DNA of 64,000 nucleotides from NCBI RefSeq assembly GCF_900446255.1, contig NZ_UIGI01000001.1, forward strand, positions 1,080,763 to 1,144,762, in the 5' to 3' direction. The notes under the pieces were generated by a model. The model saw only the letters and a program-made list of their open reading frames with translations. It ran no database searches and was not told the DNA's origin. This stretch comes from Buttiauxella agrestis (GTDB lineage: Bacteria > Pseudomonadota > Gammaproteobacteria > Enterobacterales > Enterobacteriaceae). How positions within the stretch are numbered: position 1 is the stretch's first letter; each line of letters starts with the position of its first letter. This document shows positions 47,719-60,367 of the stretch, in pieces. The position numbers and the translations under genes are program-made.

Positions 47719-48789
47719 ATGCAAAAAGACGCGCTGAACAACGTTCATATTTCTGACGAACAGGTACTTATCACTCCGGATCAATTGAAAGCGGAATTCC
47801 CGCTGACTGCCGCTCAAGAAGCGCAGATTGAACAGTCCCGTCAGACGATTTCCAACATTATCGCTGGCCGCGATCCTCGTCTGTTGGTGGTGTGTGGACC
47901 TTGCTCAATCCACGATCCTGAAACCGCGATTGAATATGCTCGTCGTTTTAAAACACTGTCTGAACAAGTCAGCGATAGTCTGTACCTCGTGATGCGCGTC
48001 TATTTTGAAAAGCCACGTACTACTGTGGGCTGGAAAGGATTGATTAACGATCCTCATATGGACGGCTCGTTTGATGTTGAAGGTGGTTTGAAAATCGCGC
48101 GTAACTTGCTGGTAGAACTGGTCAGCATGGGTCTGCCGTTGGCGACCGAAGCGCTTGATCCAAACAGTCCGCAATACCTTGGCGATCTGTTCAGCTGGTC
48201 TGCAATCGGTGCGCGTACTACTGAATCTCAGACTCACCGTGAAATGGCGTCCGGCCTTTCTATGCCAGTTGGTTTCAAAAATGGTACTGATGGCAGCCTC
48301 GGTACTGCGATCAATGCGATGCGTGCCGCATCGATGCCGCATCGTTTCGTCGGCATCAACCAGGCAGGCCAGGTTTGCTTGCTGCAAACTCAGGGAAATC
48401 CTGATGGTCATGTGATTTTACGCGGTGGCAAAGCGCCTAACTACAGCCCGGCAGATGTCGCGCAGTGTGAAAAAGAGATGGAGCAGGCGGGACTCCGTCC
48501 GGCCTTGATGATAGATTGCAGCCATGGCAACTCAAACAAAGACTACCGCCGCCAGCCGGGCGTAGCTGAATCAGCTGTCGCTCAAATCAAAGATGGCAAT
48601 CGTTCTATTATTGGCCTGATGATTGAAAGTAACATCCACGAGGGAAATCAATCTTCAGAGCAACCTCGCAGTGAAATGAAATACGGTGTTTCCGTAACAG
48701 ATGCATGCATCGATTGGGAAACGACAGAGACTTTACTGCGTGAGATTCATAAAGATCTGAACGGTACGCTTGCGGCGCGTCAGGCATAA
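47719..48789 (+). CDS. aroF: DAHP synthase, tyrosine-sensitive
   Basis: A 356-residue class I DAHP synthase that condenses phosphoenolpyruvate and erythrose 4-phosphate at the entry to the shikimate pathway. Conserved blocks [26 protein letters not shown], and [10 protein letters not shown] are present; residue identity along the chain is highest to E. coli AroF ([11 protein letters not shown] start). It forms an operon with tyrA (11-base gap). Confidence 0.97.
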   Translation: MQKDALNNVHISDEQVLITPDQLKAEFPLTAAQEAQIEQSRQTISNIIAGRDPRLLVVCGPCSIHDPETAIEYARRFKTLSEQVSDSLYLVMRVYFEKPRTTVGWKGLINDPHMDGSFDVEGGLKIARNLLVELVSMGLPLATEALDPNSPQYLGDLFSWSAIGARTTESQTHREMASGLSMPVGFKNGTDGSLGTAINAMRAASMPHRFVGINQAGQVCLLQTQGNPDGHVILRGGKAPNYSPADVAQCEKEMEQAGLRPALMIDCSHGNSNKDYRRQPGVAESAVAQIKDGNRSIIGLMIESNIHEGNQSSEQPRSEMKYGVSVTDACIDWETTETLLREIHKDLNGTLAARQA

Positions 48790-48800
48790 GAGGTTTTACT

Positions 48801-49922
48801 ATGGTGGCTGAATTGACCGCGCTACGCGATCAAATTGACGAAGTGGATAAGGCGTTGCTGGGGCTACTGGCACGCCGCCTGGAACTGGTAGCAGAAGTTG
48901 GCGAAGTCAAAAGCCAGTATGGTTTACCGATTTATGTCCCGGAACGTGAAGCTGCAATGTTGGCTTCACGCCGCAAAGAAGCTGAAGCTTTGGGGGTTCC
49001 ACCGGATCTGATTGAAGATGTTCTGCGCCGCGTAATGCGAGAGTCCTACTCAAGCGAGAACGATAAAGGTTTCAAAACACTGTTTCCTGCGTTACGCCCG
49101 GTGGTTATCGTCGGTGGTGGCGGTCAGATGGGGCGCTTGTTTGAAAAGATGCTCACTCTGTCTGGCTATCAGGTTCGTATTCTTGAAAAAGAAGACTGGG
49201 CTAAGGCGCCAGAGTTAATGGCTGATGCTGGGATGGTGATTGTGAGTGTTCCGATTCACATCACAGAACAAGTTATCGCTCAATTACCCCGGCTGCCTGA
49301 TGACTGTATTCTGGTCGATTTGGCATCCGTGAAGAATGGCCCACTGCAAGCTATGTTGGCTGCACATCAGGGACCAGTGCTCGGTCTGCATCCTATGTTT
49401 GGCCCAGATAGCGGAAGCCTTGCGAAGCAAGTCGTGGTTTATTGTGATGGTCGTCAGCCTGAAGCGTATCAGTGGTTCCTTGAACAAATTCAAGTCTGGG
49501 GTGCGCGTTTACACCGTTCTACAGCTGTTGAACACGATCAGAATATGGCCTTTATTCAGGCGCTGCGCCACTTCGCAACTTTTGCCTATGGTTTGCATCT
49601 GGCTGAAGAGAATGTGCAGTTAGAGCAGTTGCTTGCGCTTTCATCGCCGATTTATCGCCTGGAACTGGCAATGGTAGGGCGCTTATTTGCACAAGATCCG
49701 CAGCTTTACGCAGACATTATTATGTCTTCAGAAAGCAATCTGGATCTGATTAAGCGCTATTACAAACGTTTTGGTGAGGCTATTGGCTTACTGGAGCATG
49801 GCGATAAACAAGCATTTATCGACAGCTTCCGCAAAGTTGAACACTGGTTTGGTGATTATGCCCAACGTTTCCAGAGTGAAAGCCGCACTTTATTACGTCA
49901 GGCTAATGATAGCCGCCCGTAG
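48801..49922 (+). CDS. tyrA: Chorismate mutase / prephenate dehydrogenase (T-protein)
   Basis: A 373-residue bifunctional enzyme of tyrosine synthesis. The N-terminal AroQ mutase covers about 1-90 ([19 protein letters not shown]). The dehydrogenase has the NAD-binding [17 protein letters not shown] and HPMFGPDSG. It is coexpressed with aroF under TyrR. Confidence 0.97.
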   Translation: MVAELTALRDQIDEVDKALLGLLARRLELVAEVGEVKSQYGLPIYVPEREAAMLASRRKEAEALGVPPDLIEDVLRRVMRESYSSENDKGFKTLFPALRPVVIVGGGGQMGRLFEKMLTLSGYQVRILEKEDWAKAPELMADAGMVIVSVPIHITEQVIAQLPRLPDDCILVDLASVKNGPLQAMLAAHQGPVLGLHPMFGPDSGSLAKQVVVYCDGRQPEAYQWFLEQIQVWGARLHRSTAVEHDQNMAFIQALRHFATFAYGLHLAEENVQLEQLLALSSPIYRLELAMVGRLFAQDPQLYADIIMSSESNLDLIKRYYKRFGEAIGLLEHGDKQAFIDSFRKVEHWFGDYAQRFQSESRTLLRQANDSRP

Positions 49923-49944
49923 TTGTGAAATAGTTTTATAATTG

Positions 49945-49977
49945 AAAGCCATCGGGGAAACTCGTTGGCTTTTTTTA
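49945..49977 (+). terminator. Terminator after tyrA
   Basis: Stem AAAGCCA with TGGCTTT, reinforced by CG pairs, then seven T. The stem is imperfect. Confidence 0.65.
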
Positions 49978-49996
49978 TTGGCAAAAGGATAGAGAA

Positions 49997-50872
49997 ATGG
50001 CACAGCCGCAGGTTCTGTTCGATTACACCGGCCACTTACCTGAATGCCCGACATGGAGTGCAGAAGAAAATTGCCTCTACTGGACAGACATTCTCGAAAA
50101 TGAAATTCATCGCTATAACATCGAAAGCAAAAAGCACGATGTAATCCAATTTTCAGAGGAAGTCGGCTGTTTTGCTTTATGCGAAACGGGCGGTTTTATT
50201 GTTGCGCTGCGAAGTGGAATTTATCTCACCAATCGCACTGGGCTTATCACTCGTAAAGTTTGTGATAATCCCAATAACCCGGCTTTAGCTCGTTTCAATG
50301 ATGGTGGAACTGACAGAGAGGGGCGTTTTTACGCCGGAACATTTTGGGGACCGGGCGATTACAACGGTGCGTTACTGTGCCGCGTGGACAACGATCTGAC
50401 GCCGCATGTCATTCAACATGATATTCATGGTGCTAACGGTTTAGCGTTTAGTGAAGATAAAAAATGGATGTTTACCTCCGATACGCCAAACCGAGTGATT
50501 TACCGAACCCCTTTAAATGAGCAAGGTGAACCGGGCAAACGCGAAGTGTTTAAGCGTTTCGAGCCGGGGCAAGGAATTCCTGACGGCGCCGCAATTGACG
50601 TGGAAGGCTGCTACTGGACAGCATTGTTTGATGGTTATCGGATTGCCCGTTTATCGCCGACGGGTGAAATACTTGAAGAGTACCCGTTGCCGGTTCGATG
50701 CCCGACAATGGTGTGCTTTGGCGGCTATGATATGAAAACGTTGTTTATCACCACAACGCGAGAAAATATGGATGATGCAGAAGTTGCTGCGAAGCCATTA
50801 TCTGGGGCGATTTTTACGCTCGGCGTCGCGGTTGCGGGAATGCCCAAACTGAAGTTTAAACAGACGCTGTAA
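49997..50872 (+). CDS. SMP-30/gluconolactonase-family protein
   Basis: A 291-residue six-bladed beta-propeller of the SMP-30/LRE family, which hydrolyses sugar lactones with a divalent metal. Family metal ligands are visible as Glu near residue 16 (LPECPTWS), Asn in HGANGLAFS and Asp in PDGAAIDVEG; FNDGGTDREGRFYAGT is the substrate-side signature. It lies between tyrA and pheA, where E. coli K-12 has no such gene, without regulatory sites that tie it to aromatic synthesis. The substrate is unknown. A weak inverted repeat (GCCAGC/GCTGGC) follows its stop. Confidence 0.85.
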   Translation: MAQPQVLFDYTGHLPECPTWSAEENCLYWTDILENEIHRYNIESKKHDVIQFSEEVGCFALCETGGFIVALRSGIYLTNRTGLITRKVCDNPNNPALARFNDGGTDREGRFYAGTFWGPGDYNGALLCRVDNDLTPHVIQHDIHGANGLAFSEDKKWMFTSDTPNRVIYRTPLNEQGEPGKREVFKRFEPGQGIPDGAAIDVEGCYWTALFDGYRIARLSPTGEILEEYPLPVRCPTMVCFGGYDMKTLFITTTRENMDDAEVAAKPLSGAIFTLGVAVAGMPKLKFKQTL

Positions 50873-50901
50873 GCCAGCATGGCGCTGGCTTACAGCTAGT
50901 G

Positions 50902-52062
50902 CTATGCCGGGTCGACTGGCACTACGTTTTCGCTTGGATAGCAACCGAGCACTTTCATGGAGCGAGTGATTTCACCCAGTTCGCGCAGAGCTTTACGCAT
51001 CGTTTCATCGTTCAGGTTTGCCTGAACATCCAGATAAAACATCTCTTCCCACGGATTGCCGTTAATCGGGCGAGATTCCAGTTTCGTCATAATCAGATTG
51101 TGATTACGCAGAACCAGCAGCGCTTCTACAAGAGCACCGGCTTGTTGACCGGTAGCGATCAGCAAGGTCGTTTTGGCTGGGACCTGGTCGGTCACTTCTA
51201 CCGCTTTACGTGCCAACACAATGAAACGGGTAATGTTTTGTGTCTGGTTTGCCAGGTTGCGTTCAAGAACTTGTAAGCCATAAAGCGCACCGCCGGCTTC
51301 GCTGCCTAGCGCTGCAACATGTGGTGAGTTTTCCTGCGCGACTTTTTCCATTGCAGCAGAAGTGCTTTCGCAATACTCAATTTTCCAGTTCGGATAACGG
51401 TTAATGAACTGGCTACATTGCTGGAAAGGTTGCGGATGGCTGTATACCGTCTGAATCGTGTCTAAATCGGTAGTACCTTTGACTAACACGCAGTGGTCGA
51501 TTGGCACGGTCATTTCAGCAACGATAGACAAGCTGGTGTGTTGTAATAAATCGTACACATCATTGATGGCACCAGAGCTGGTGTTTTCTAGCGGTACGAC
51601 AGCGTAATCGGCCTGGCCCGTTTCAACCTGGTTGAAGATGTCATGGAACTTGGCGCAGCCACTTTCAATAAACTGTTCAAAGTGACGAGCGGCATACTGA
51701 CGAGCAGCAAGGTGCGAGTAAGAACCTTTTGGGCCGAGGAACGCGATTCGAGCTGACTGCGGATTGGTTTTATTAAGATGCTGCTGCAATAGCGTTTGCT
51801 GTGTCAGGACTGAGTCTTCAATGATGAGTTGAAACAGACGAGTGATGTAATGGGCGTCCAGATTATGCGTTTTACCCAGAGTAATCAGGCGCTCCAGCAA
51901 ATCTCGCTCACGATCGATATCACGTACTGGGCGATGAGTCGCAAGTTTGGCTTTTCCGACTTCTACAGCCAACAAGCGACGTTCTGCCAGCAAAGCCAGC
52001 AGTTTTACATCCAGTGCACTGATTTTATCGCGTAGTGCCAGCAATGGGTTTGTCTCACTCAT
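50902..52062 (-). CDS. pheA: Chorismate mutase / prephenate dehydratase (P-protein)
   Basis: A 386-residue bifunctional enzyme of phenylalanine synthesis. N-terminal AroQ mutase (about 1-95), dehydratase (about 105-285, with [17 protein letters not shown] and the [10 protein letters not shown] block), and a C-terminal ACT domain carrying the ESRP feedback motif ([19 protein letters not shown]). It is controlled by the pheL attenuator upstream. Confidence 0.97.
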   Translation of the reverse strand: MSETNPLLALRDKISALDVKLLALLAERRLLAVEVGKAKLATHRPVRDIDRERDLLERLITLGKTHNLDAHYITRLFQLIIEDSVLTQQTLLQQHLNKTNPQSARIAFLGPKGSYSHLAARQYAARHFEQFIESGCAKFHDIFNQVETGQADYAVVPLENTSSGAINDVYDLLQHTSLSIVAEMTVPIDHCVLVKGTTDLDTIQTVYSHPQPFQQCSQFINRYPNWKIEYCESTSAAMEKVAQENSPHVAALGSEAGGALYGLQVLERNLANQTQNITRFIVLARKAVEVTDQVPAKTTLLIATGQQAGALVEALLVLRNHNLIMTKLESRPINGNPWEEMFYLDVQANLNDETMRKALRELGEITRSMKVLGCYPSENVVPVDPA

Positions 52063-52088
52063 AACGCTACCTTTTTAAATTCCATAAA

Positions 52089-52113
52089 AAAGGCCTCCCC
52101 GCTGGGGGAGGCC
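52089..52113 (-). terminator. pheA attenuator terminator
   Basis: Stem AGGCCTCCCC/GGGGGAGGCCT with loop GCT, followed on the minus strand by a T run, between pheL and pheA. Upstream GAATGGGAGGC segments can form the alternative antiterminator pairing. Confidence 0.9.
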
Positions 52114-52161
52114 TGTTTGTTCGTCTTCGCATTCTTTATCACACGACGAATTGCCTCCCAT

Positions 52162-52209
52162 TCAGGGGAAGGTAAAAAAGAATGCGAAGAAAAACGGAAA
52201 TAGTTTCAT
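52162..52209 (-). CDS. pheL: pheA leader peptide
   Basis: Encodes [15 protein letters not shown], 15 residues with seven Phe (E. coli: [15 protein letters not shown]). Ribosome stalling at Phe codons when Phe-tRNA is scarce prevents the attenuator from forming. The ATG follows AGGAACC. Confidence 0.95.
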   Translation of the reverse strand: [15 protein letters not shown]

Positions 52210-52236
52210 GGTTGGTTCCTGATAAGTCGTACAAGT

Positions 52237-52266
52237 AAGGTACCCGGTCTGTTTTCGCTCTGTCAA
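52237..52266 (-). promoter_or_regulatory. pheL-pheA promoter
   Basis: -35 TTGACA and -10 TACCTT on the minus strand with an 18-base spacer, 28 bases upstream of pheL. Confidence 0.75.
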
Positions 52267-52267
52267 T

Positions 52268-52292
52268 AAAAAACGCGCCCGGAGGCGCGTTG
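52268..52292 (-). terminator. raiA terminator
   Basis: Stem AACGCGCC/GGCGCGTT followed on the minus strand by a T run. It directly precedes the pheL promoter. Confidence 0.85.
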
Positions 52293-52314
52293 GTATGATT
52301 GATAAAGCTAAAAT

Positions 52315-52653
52315 TTACTCTTCTTCAATTTCCGCGATAGCAACGTCTTTCACTGAGCCTGCTGTGCGACGCGCTTCACCTTTGTGTTGCACTTTATTCA
52401 ACTGCCGCTCCAGTTTGTTAATCAAATCGTTGATAGCCGTATACATATCATCGTGTTTAGCGCTCGCTACGAGCTGGCCGTTTGGCGTATTAATGGTGGC
52501 ATCAGCCACAAATCCTTTCGGTTCTTTGGACAAAACAATGTGTGGATTAATTAGATGAGTTTGCCACTTGTCCAGTTTAGTGAGACGGTCTGCGACGTGC
52601 TGACGAATAGCTGGGGTGATTTCCATTTGCTTGCTGGTAATGTTCATTGTCAT
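52315..52653 (-). CDS. raiA: Ribosome-associated inhibitor RaiA (YfiA)
   Basis: A 112-residue cold-shock and stationary-phase factor that binds the 30S decoding centre and blocks 100S dimer formation. It has the HPF fold blocks [18 protein letters not shown] and [20 protein letters not shown], and the acidic C-terminal EIEEE. One residue shorter than E. coli. Confidence 0.96.
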   Translation of the reverse strand: MTMNITSKQMEITPAIRQHVADRLTKLDKWQTHLINPHIVLSKEPKGFVADATINTPNGQLVASAKHDDMYTAINDLINKLERQLNKVQHKGEARRTAGSVKDVAIAEIEEE

Positions 52654-52876
52654 AAAGTTACCTCTTGTCTTTCCCGTCTTGGTAACTCCAGCATACCTTT
52701 CTGAATGTCAAAATGTGTGATGTGAATCACACTATTTTGTCACTTTTTGTCAGCAAACCCTTTTTGTGAGGCAGGACAGGATCTCTGTTTTTAAAGCTTG
52801 TGGAACGAAGAAATAGCGTCCATATTTGATGGGATGACCTGACGCTAAACCGTTTCAGTTTGATGTTTCAGGCAAT

Positions 52877-52906
52877 AAAAATGGCAGCCACCAGGGCTGC
52901 CATTTT
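52877..52906. terminator. bamD terminator
   Basis: Stem AAAATGGCAGCC/GGGCTGCCATTTT with loop ACCA; A/T runs on both sides. Confidence 0.88.
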
Positions 52907-52925
52907 GTTTTTATAAATCAGTGAA

Positions 52926-53663
52926 TCAGGCTTTGCTGCTGTTAGCCGCAATAATTTTAGCAACTTTATCGGCCTGAGCCGGCATTTGCATTTCGCGGTA
53001 AGCATTTTCCATCAACTTCAGACCATCACGAGTGGCCTGAGTATCAGGGAAATCGCGCAACATTCCTTCGACACGGTTAACTACTGCAACCCACGCGCCG
53101 CGTTTAGTGTAGTATTGCGCCACCGAAAGCTCATATTTCGCTAAACGATCTTTCAGGAACACCAGACGCTTGGTGGCATCGGTGACATACTGGCTGTTCG
53201 GATAACCACGAACCAGTTTAGAGAAATCGTTGAAAGCATCACGAGCATGCTGTGGATCCCGGTCTGAACGATCTACACCGAAGAAACCTTGTAATGCGCT
53301 ATCATCCAACGCCATGTCCGTCAGACCACGCATGTAAAGTACGTAGTCGATGTTTGGATGGGTAGGATTCAGACGCATAAAGCGATCGATCGCAGCCTGA
53401 GCCAGCGGCAAATCAGCGTTCTTATAGTAAGCGTAAATAAGATCTAACTGCACTTGCTGTGAGTAAGGCCCGAACGGATAACGGTTATCCAGCGCTTCCA
53501 GTTGCGTTATCGCCGCTTTAAAGTTACCGTCCTGCAACTTTTGCTGGGCAGTCGCATAGATCTCAGAAGGTGGATTATCAGGAACCTCATCCTTGGAACT
53601 GGAGCAACCAGCCAAAGCCAGGCTCAACGTGGCTGCTGCCACCAGATATTTCATACGCGTCAT
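52926..53663 (-). CDS. bamD: Outer membrane assembly lipoprotein BamD
   Basis: A 245-residue essential BAM lipoprotein. Lipobox LALAGC places the acylated Cys at residue 20. Five TPR-like repeats follow ([40 protein letters not shown]). It binds substrate beta-signals with BamA. It is divergent from rluD. Confidence 0.97.
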   Translation of the reverse strand: MTRMKYLVAAATLSLALAGCSSSKDEVPDNPPSEIYATAQQKLQDGNFKAAITQLEALDNRYPFGPYSQQVQLDLIYAYYKNADLPLAQAAIDRFMRLNPTHPNIDYVLYMRGLTDMALDDSALQGFFGVDRSDRDPQHARDAFNDFSKLVRGYPNSQYVTDATKRLVFLKDRLAKYELSVAQYYTKRGAWVAVVNRVEGMLRDFPDTQATRDGLKLMENAYREMQMPAQADKVAKIIAANSSKA

Positions 53664-53793
53664 GACGTTTTGACTTTCCTCAGAATGTTATCCGGGAGGC
53701 TCACAGTACCAGCTCCCGATAAAGACCAGCTACAATAGCACACTATATTAAACGGCATTGCCGTAAAACCCAACGTTAACGAAGAAGCTGTCT

Positions 53794-54774
53794 ATGGCAC
53801 AACTAGTACAACTCACCGCAACAGTGTCCGAATCTCAACTCGGTCAACGCTTAGATCAAGCTTTGGCCGAATTGTTCCCTGATTATTCACGATCGCGCAT
53901 AAAAGAATGGATTCTTGAACAACGCGTGCTGGTCAACGGCACGATCAGCGACAAGCCAAAAGAAAAAGTATTGGGTGGCGAGAGCGTCACAATCAATGCA
54001 GAAATCGAAGAGGATGTGCGCTGGGAACCACAAGATATCCCGCTTAATATTGTCTATGAAGATGACGATATTCTGGTGATTAACAAGCCGCGTGATTTCG
54101 TTGTGCATCCTGGTGCGGGTAATCCTGACGGAACCGTACTAAATGCACTGCTGCATTATTATCCGCCGATTGCCGATGTGCCGCGTGCGGGCATTGTGCA
54201 TCGTCTGGATAAAGACACCACCGGTTTGATGGTGGTGGCGAAAACAGTACCGGCGCAAACTCACCTGGTTGAGGCTTTGCAATTACGCGAAATCACGCGT
54301 GAGTATGAAGCGGTCGCAATTGGTCATATGACGGCAGGTGGCACAGTAGATGAGCCAATCAGTCGCCATTCGACCAAACGTACACATATGGCTGTGCATC
54401 CAATGGGTAAACCTGCGGTTACACACTATCGAATCATGGAGCATTTCCGTGTTCATACGCGTCTGCGTCTGCGTCTGGAAACCGGCCGTACTCACCAGAT
54501 TCGTGTACACATGTCGCATATCACTCATCCGTTGGTTGGCGATCAGCTTTATGGCGGTCGTCCGCGCCCACCAAAAGGTGCATCGGAAGAGTTTGTCAGC
54601 GTGCTGCGTAAGTTTGACAGGCAGGCTTTACACGCAACTATGCTGCGCCTTCATCACCCGATCAGCGGTATGTTGATGGAATGGCATGCGCCAATTCCTC
54701 AGGATATGGTCGAGTTAATTGAAGCATTGCGCGTTGATACAGAACTTCACAAGGACCAACTGGACTGGCTATGA
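53794..54774 (+). CDS. rluD: 23S rRNA pseudouridine synthase RluD
   Basis: A 326-residue enzyme that makes pseudouridines 1911, 1915 and 1917 in 23S helix 69. N-terminal S4 domain (about 18-75), catalytic Asp in VHRLDKDTTGLMVVAK, and GRTHQIRVHM. Its stop overlaps the pgeF start by four bases (ATGA). Confidence 0.97.
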   Translation: MAQLVQLTATVSESQLGQRLDQALAELFPDYSRSRIKEWILEQRVLVNGTISDKPKEKVLGGESVTINAEIEEDVRWEPQDIPLNIVYEDDDILVINKPRDFVVHPGAGNPDGTVLNALLHYYPPIADVPRAGIVHRLDKDTTGLMVVAKTVPAQTHLVEALQLREITREYEAVAIGHMTAGGTVDEPISRHSTKRTHMAVHPMGKPAVTHYRIMEHFRVHTRLRLRLETGRTHQIRVHMSHITHPLVGDQLYGGRPRPPKGASEEFVSVLRKFDRQALHATMLRLHHPISGMLMEWHAPIPQDMVELIEALRVDTELHKDQLDWL

Positions 54775-55502
54775 GTAAATTGATCGTCCCGCATTGGCCG
54801 CTTCCTCAAGGAGTGGCTGCGTGCAGTTCGACACGTATTGGCGGCGTGAGTCAGCCGCCTTACGACTCGCTTAATCTGGGTGCTCACTGCGGTGATAATC
54901 TGGATGATGTCGAAGAAAACCGTCGCCTTTTCTTTGCCGCAGCAATGTTGCCCTCTAAGCCTGTTTGGTTAGAGCAGGTTCACGGCAAAGAAGTATTAAA
55001 GCTGACTGGTGAACCTTATCTGTCCAAACGTGCTGATGCTTCATATAGCTCAACGCCAGGTACTGTTTGTGCGGTAATGACTGCGGATTGCCTGCCGGTG
55101 CTATTCTGTAATAAGGCCGGAACGGAAGTTGCGGCTGCTCATGCTGGATGGCGCGGCCTGTGCGAAGGCGTTCTTGAAGAAACCATAGCTTGTTTCAAAG
55201 ACGCGCCAGAAAATATTATGGCGTGGCTTGGCCCGGCTATCGGACCTGAAGCATTTGAAGTTGGCCCTGAAGTGCGTGAAGCGTTTATGGCTAAAGATAT
55301 TCAGGCCGACAGCGCATTTCGCCCTTCTGGGGATAAATACATCGCAGACATCTATACGTTGGCTCGCCAGCGTTTGTCAGCTGTAGGGGTTACCCAAATC
55401 TATGGTGGCGACCGTTGTACCTACAGCGAAGCGGGTGATTTTTTCTCATATCGACGCGACAGAACCACAGGCCGTATGGCAAGTTTCATTTGGCTGATAT
55501 AA
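54771..55502 (+). CDS. pgeF: Peptidoglycan editing factor PgeF (YfiH, laccase-domain)
   Basis: A 243-residue DUF152/laccase-fold protein with the zinc-site residues in TADCLPVLF and AAHAGWRGL, and the GPAIGPEAFEVG block. The family includes purine nucleoside phosphorylases; in E. coli it limits misincorporation in peptidoglycan stems. It is translationally coupled to rluD. Confidence 0.94.
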   Translation: MSKLIVPHWPLPQGVAACSSTRIGGVSQPPYDSLNLGAHCGDNLDDVEENRRLFFAAAMLPSKPVWLEQVHGKEVLKLTGEPYLSKRADASYSSTPGTVCAVMTADCLPVLFCNKAGTEVAAAHAGWRGLCEGVLEETIACFKDAPENIMAWLGPAIGPEAFEVGPEVREAFMAKDIQADSAFRPSGDKYIADIYTLARQRLSAVGVTQIYGGDRCTYSEAGDFFSYRRDRTTGRMASFIWLI

Positions 55503-55564
55503 CTTATTGAATCAAGACGATCCAGCGCAGGTAACAAACGCTTCAAATATTTCAGGTCATTAAC

Positions 55565-55592
55565 CTTGAATAATTGAGGGATGACCTCATTT
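55565..55592 (+). promoter_or_regulatory. Sigma-32 promoter of clpB
   Basis: CTTGAAT, then CCTCATTT with a 13-14 base gap, 40 bases before the clpB ATG. It matches the sigma-32 consensus with one change in the -10. Confidence 0.88.
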
Positions 55593-55632
55593 AATCTCCA
55601 GTAGCAAATTTGACCTGTTTATGGGAGGAGTT

Positions 55633-58206
55633 ATGCGTCTGGATCGTCTTACTAATAAATTCCAGCTTGCTCTCGCCGATGCCCAATCTTTAGCTCTCGG
55701 GCTCGACAACCAATTTATCGAACCCCTTCACTTGATGAGCGCTTTGCTCAATCAGGAAGGCGGATCTGTACGCCCTTTACTGACATCTGCTGGTGTAAAT
55801 GCCGGAAAACTGCGTACTGAGATCGAGCAAGCATTAAGCCGTTTGCCACAAGTTGAAGGGACGGGCGGTGACGTTCAGCCTTCTCAGGATTTAGTCCGTG
55901 CATTAAACCTGTGTGACAAACTGGCGCAAAAACGAAATGACAACTTCATTTCGTCAGAGTTATTTGTTCTGGCAGCACTTGAATCACGCGGAACATTAAC
56001 TGATTTACTGAAATCAGCGGGTGCTACCACGGCAAATGTGACAGCAGCAATTGAGCAAATGCGTGGAGGCGAGAACGTGAATGATCAAGGTGCCGAAGAC
56101 CAACGTCAGGCATTGAAAAAATATACCGTCGATCTGACCGAGCGTGCGGAACAAGGCAAGCTCGATCCGGTGATTGGCCGTGATGAAGAAATTCGTCGTA
56201 CTATTCAGGTATTGCAACGTCGTACCAAAAACAACCCGGTATTAATCGGTGAACCAGGTGTGGGTAAAACCGCCATCGTTGAAGGCCTGGCGCAGCGCAT
56301 TATTAATGGTGAAGTGCCGGAAGGTTTGAAAGGGCGTCGTGTATTGGCTCTGGATATGGGCTCGCTGGTGGCTGGTGCGAAATATCGTGGCGAATTTGAA
56401 GAACGTCTTAAAGGTGTGTTGAACGACCTTTCTAAACAGGAAGGTAATGTCATCCTGTTTATTGACGAGTTGCACACGATGGTTGGCGCAGGTAAAGCTG
56501 ACGGTGCAATGGATGCGGGCAACATGCTCAAACCGGCACTGGCTCGCGGTGAACTTCACTGCGTCGGTGCGACCACACTTGATGAATATCGTCAGTATAT
56601 AGAGAAGGATGCAGCACTTGAGCGTCGCTTCCAGAAAGTATTTGTTGCCGAGCCTTCTGTAGAAGACACCATTGCTATTTTGCGTGGGTTGAAAGAACGC
56701 TACGAATTGCACCACCATGTGCAAATTACGGACCCTGCGATTGTTGCGGCTGCGACGCTATCGCACCGTTACATCGCTGACCGTCAGTTGCCGGATAAAG
56801 CCATCGACCTGATTGACGAAGCGGCTTCCAGCATTCGTATGCAGATTGACTCGAAGCCAGAAGAGCTTGACCGTCTGGATCGTCGAATCATCCAGCTCAA
56901 ACTTGAACAGCAGGCTCTGAAGAAAGAGTCTGACGAAGCCAGCCAGAAACGTTTAAGTATGCTTGAAGAAGAGTTGGGGCAAAAAGAGCGTGAGTATTCC
57001 GTGCTGGAAGAAGAGTGGAAAGCTGAGAAAGCATCCCTTTCTGGTGAACAGACGATTAAAGCGGAGCTGGAGCAGGCGAAAATTGCCATTGAACAGGCTC
57101 GCCGTGTCGGCGACCTGGCCAGAATGTCTGAATTGCAATACGGGAAAATTCCGGAGCTTGAGAAAGAGCTTGCAGCTGCCACTCAGAATGAAGGGAAAAC
57201 CATGCGTCTTTTGCGTAATAAAGTCACTGATGCAGAAATTGCGGAAGTGCTGGCACGCTGGACGGGGATCCCTGTGGCGCGAATGCTTGAAGGTGAGCGC
57301 GAGAAACTGCTGCGTATGGAACAACAACTTCATACCCGTGTTATTGGGCAGAATGAAGCGGTTGAAGCCGTATCGAACGCAATTCGCCGTAGCCGTGCGG
57401 GCTTGTCTGACCCGAACCGCCCAATTGGTTCGTTCCTGTTCCTTGGGCCTACGGGGGTAGGTAAAACCGAACTGTGCAAAGCGCTGGCAAACTTTATGTT
57501 TGATAGCGATGACGCGATGGTCCGTATCGATATGTCTGAGTTTATGGAAAAACACTCGGTCTCTCGTTTAGTCGGCGCACCTCCTGGCTATGTAGGCTAT
57601 GAAGAAGGTGGGTATCTGACAGAGGCGGTTCGTCGTCGCCCTTACTCTGTCATCCTGTTGGATGAAGTTGAGAAGGCGCACCCGGACGTATTCAACATCT
57701 TATTACAGGTATTAGATGATGGACGTCTGACGGACGGGCAGGGTAGAACAGTCGACTTCCGTAACACGGTGGTGATTATGACTTCTAACCTCGGTTCTGA
57801 TTTGATTCAGGAACGTTTCGGCGAGTTGGATTATGGTCATATGAAGGACATTGTACTTGGCGTTGTTAGCCAGAACTTCCGTCCTGAATTCGTTAACCGT
57901 ATAGATGAAGTCGTGGTGTTCCATCCTCTGGGTGAAAAACACATCGCTTCTATCGCGCAGATTCAGTTGCAGCGTTTGTATAAACGTCTTGAAGACCGTG
58001 GCTATGAAGTCACTATCTCTGAAGAGGCGCTGAAGCTGCTTAGTGAGAATGGTTATGACCCGGTGTATGGTGCAAGACCGTTGAAACGTGCTATCCAGCA
58101 GCAAATTGAGAACCCGCTTGCTCAGCAAATCCTTTCTGGAGAGCTGATTCCTGGGAAAGCTGTACATCTGGAAGTCAAAGACAACCATATTGTGGCAGTG
58201 CAGTAA
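55633..58206 (+). CDS. clpB: ClpB disaggregase
   Basis: An 857-residue AAA+ chaperone that, with DnaK and GrpE, pulls proteins out of aggregates. N domain (about 1-145), NBD1 with GEPGVGKT, the coiled-coil middle domain (about 410-520), and NBD2 with GPTGVGKT and Walker [11 protein letters not shown]. Start ATG 55633 (MRLDRL) has GGGAGGAG upstream. GTG codon 149 (56077-56079), preceded by GGAGG, is the known internal start that gives the short ClpB form in E. coli. It is heat-induced. Confidence 0.98.
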   Translation: MRLDRLTNKFQLALADAQSLALGLDNQFIEPLHLMSALLNQEGGSVRPLLTSAGVNAGKLRTEIEQALSRLPQVEGTGGDVQPSQDLVRALNLCDKLAQKRNDNFISSELFVLAALESRGTLTDLLKSAGATTANVTAAIEQMRGGENVNDQGAEDQRQALKKYTVDLTERAEQGKLDPVIGRDEEIRRTIQVLQRRTKNNPVLIGEPGVGKTAIVEGLAQRIINGEVPEGLKGRRVLALDMGSLVAGAKYRGEFEERLKGVLNDLSKQEGNVILFIDELHTMVGAGKADGAMDAGNMLKPALARGELHCVGATTLDEYRQYIEKDAALERRFQKVFVAEPSVEDTIAILRGLKERYELHHHVQITDPAIVAAATLSHRYIADRQLPDKAIDLIDEAASSIRMQIDSKPEELDRLDRRIIQLKLEQQALKKESDEASQKRLSMLEEELGQKEREYSVLEEEWKAEKASLSGEQTIKAELEQAKIAIEQARRVGDLARMSELQYGKIPELEKELAAATQNEGKTMRLLRNKVTDAEIAEVLARWTGIPVARMLEGEREKLLRMEQQLHTRVIGQNEAVEAVSNAIRRSRAGLSDPNRPIGSFLFLGPTGVGKTELCKALANFMFDSDDAMVRIDMSEFMEKHSVSRLVGAPPGYVGYEEGGYLTEAVRRRPYSVILLDEVEKAHPDVFNILLQVLDDGRLTDGQGRTVDFRNTVVIMTSNLGSDLIQERFGELDYGHMKDIVLGVVSQNFRPEFVNRIDEVVVFHPLGEKHIASIAQIQLQRLYKRLEDRGYEVTISEEALKLLSENGYDPVYGARPLKRAIQQQIENPLAQQILSGELIPGKAVHLEVKDNHIVAVQ
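56066..56079 (+). promoter_or_regulatory. Internal translation start for short ClpB
   Basis: GGAGG followed within about eight bases by GTG at codon 149. The same codon is used in E. coli for the 79-kDa form lacking the N domain. Confidence 0.75.
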
Positions 58207-58220
58207 GTCACATAAAAGAT

Positions 58221-58248
58221 AAAAACGAGCCCTTCGGGGCTCGTTTTT
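58221..58248 (+). terminator. clpB terminator
   Basis: Stem AAAAACGAGCCC/GGGCTCGTTTTT with a TTCG tetraloop and T run. Confidence 0.93.
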
Positions 58249-58332
58249 GTTTAAAAACCAGGCGATGTTAGAGTTTTTAAAGGTGTGTTGCCTGGAAAGT
58301 GAGCGGTCGATAAGTATTTTGTATTTTAGTAC

Positions 58333-58510
58333 TTGTCAGCCTCCAGAAAATCCCTATACTGCGCCTCCACTGACACGGCACAACGGCTTACAAACCGGCC
58401 CGTCAGCCAGATGAAAAGCGAAAATAAACGCTTGACTCTGAAAGAGGAAAGCGTAATATACGCCACCTCGAGTTAGCAAGCGAAAGCGCCTGACTCACTG
58501 CTCTTTAACA
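58333..58510 (+). promoter_or_regulatory. rRNA operon promoters P1 and P2 and boxA
   Basis: P1: TTGTCA (58333) and TATACT (58355) with 16-base spacing and the discriminator GCGCCTCC, typical of stringent control. P2: TTGACT (58432) and TAATAT (58454), also 16 bases apart. The antitermination boxA TGCTCTTTAACA lies at 58499-58510. A second boxA-like TGCTCTTTAA lies at 60616-60625 before the 23S gene. Confidence 0.85.
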
Positions 58511-58680
58511 ATTTATCAGACAATCTGTGTGGGCACTCGCAGGATTGATATCTCAGATACCTTCGGGTATCAAAAAAATATCAAGTCTTGAAGAGTGACC
58601 AAGCAGTAATTCATTTAGTTGAATTATTACGAAAGTTAATTTTTGAGCACCGCTTCACGAGTTGAAGCAAATCAAGCTTT

Positions 58681-60220
<1,540 letters not shown>

Positions 60221-60289
60221 CCTAATAGATACGAACTTGCGTAGTGCTCACACAGATTGTCTGATAGAAAACGAGCAGTAAAACCTTAT

Positions 60290-60366
<77 letters not shown>

Positions 60367-60367
60367 A

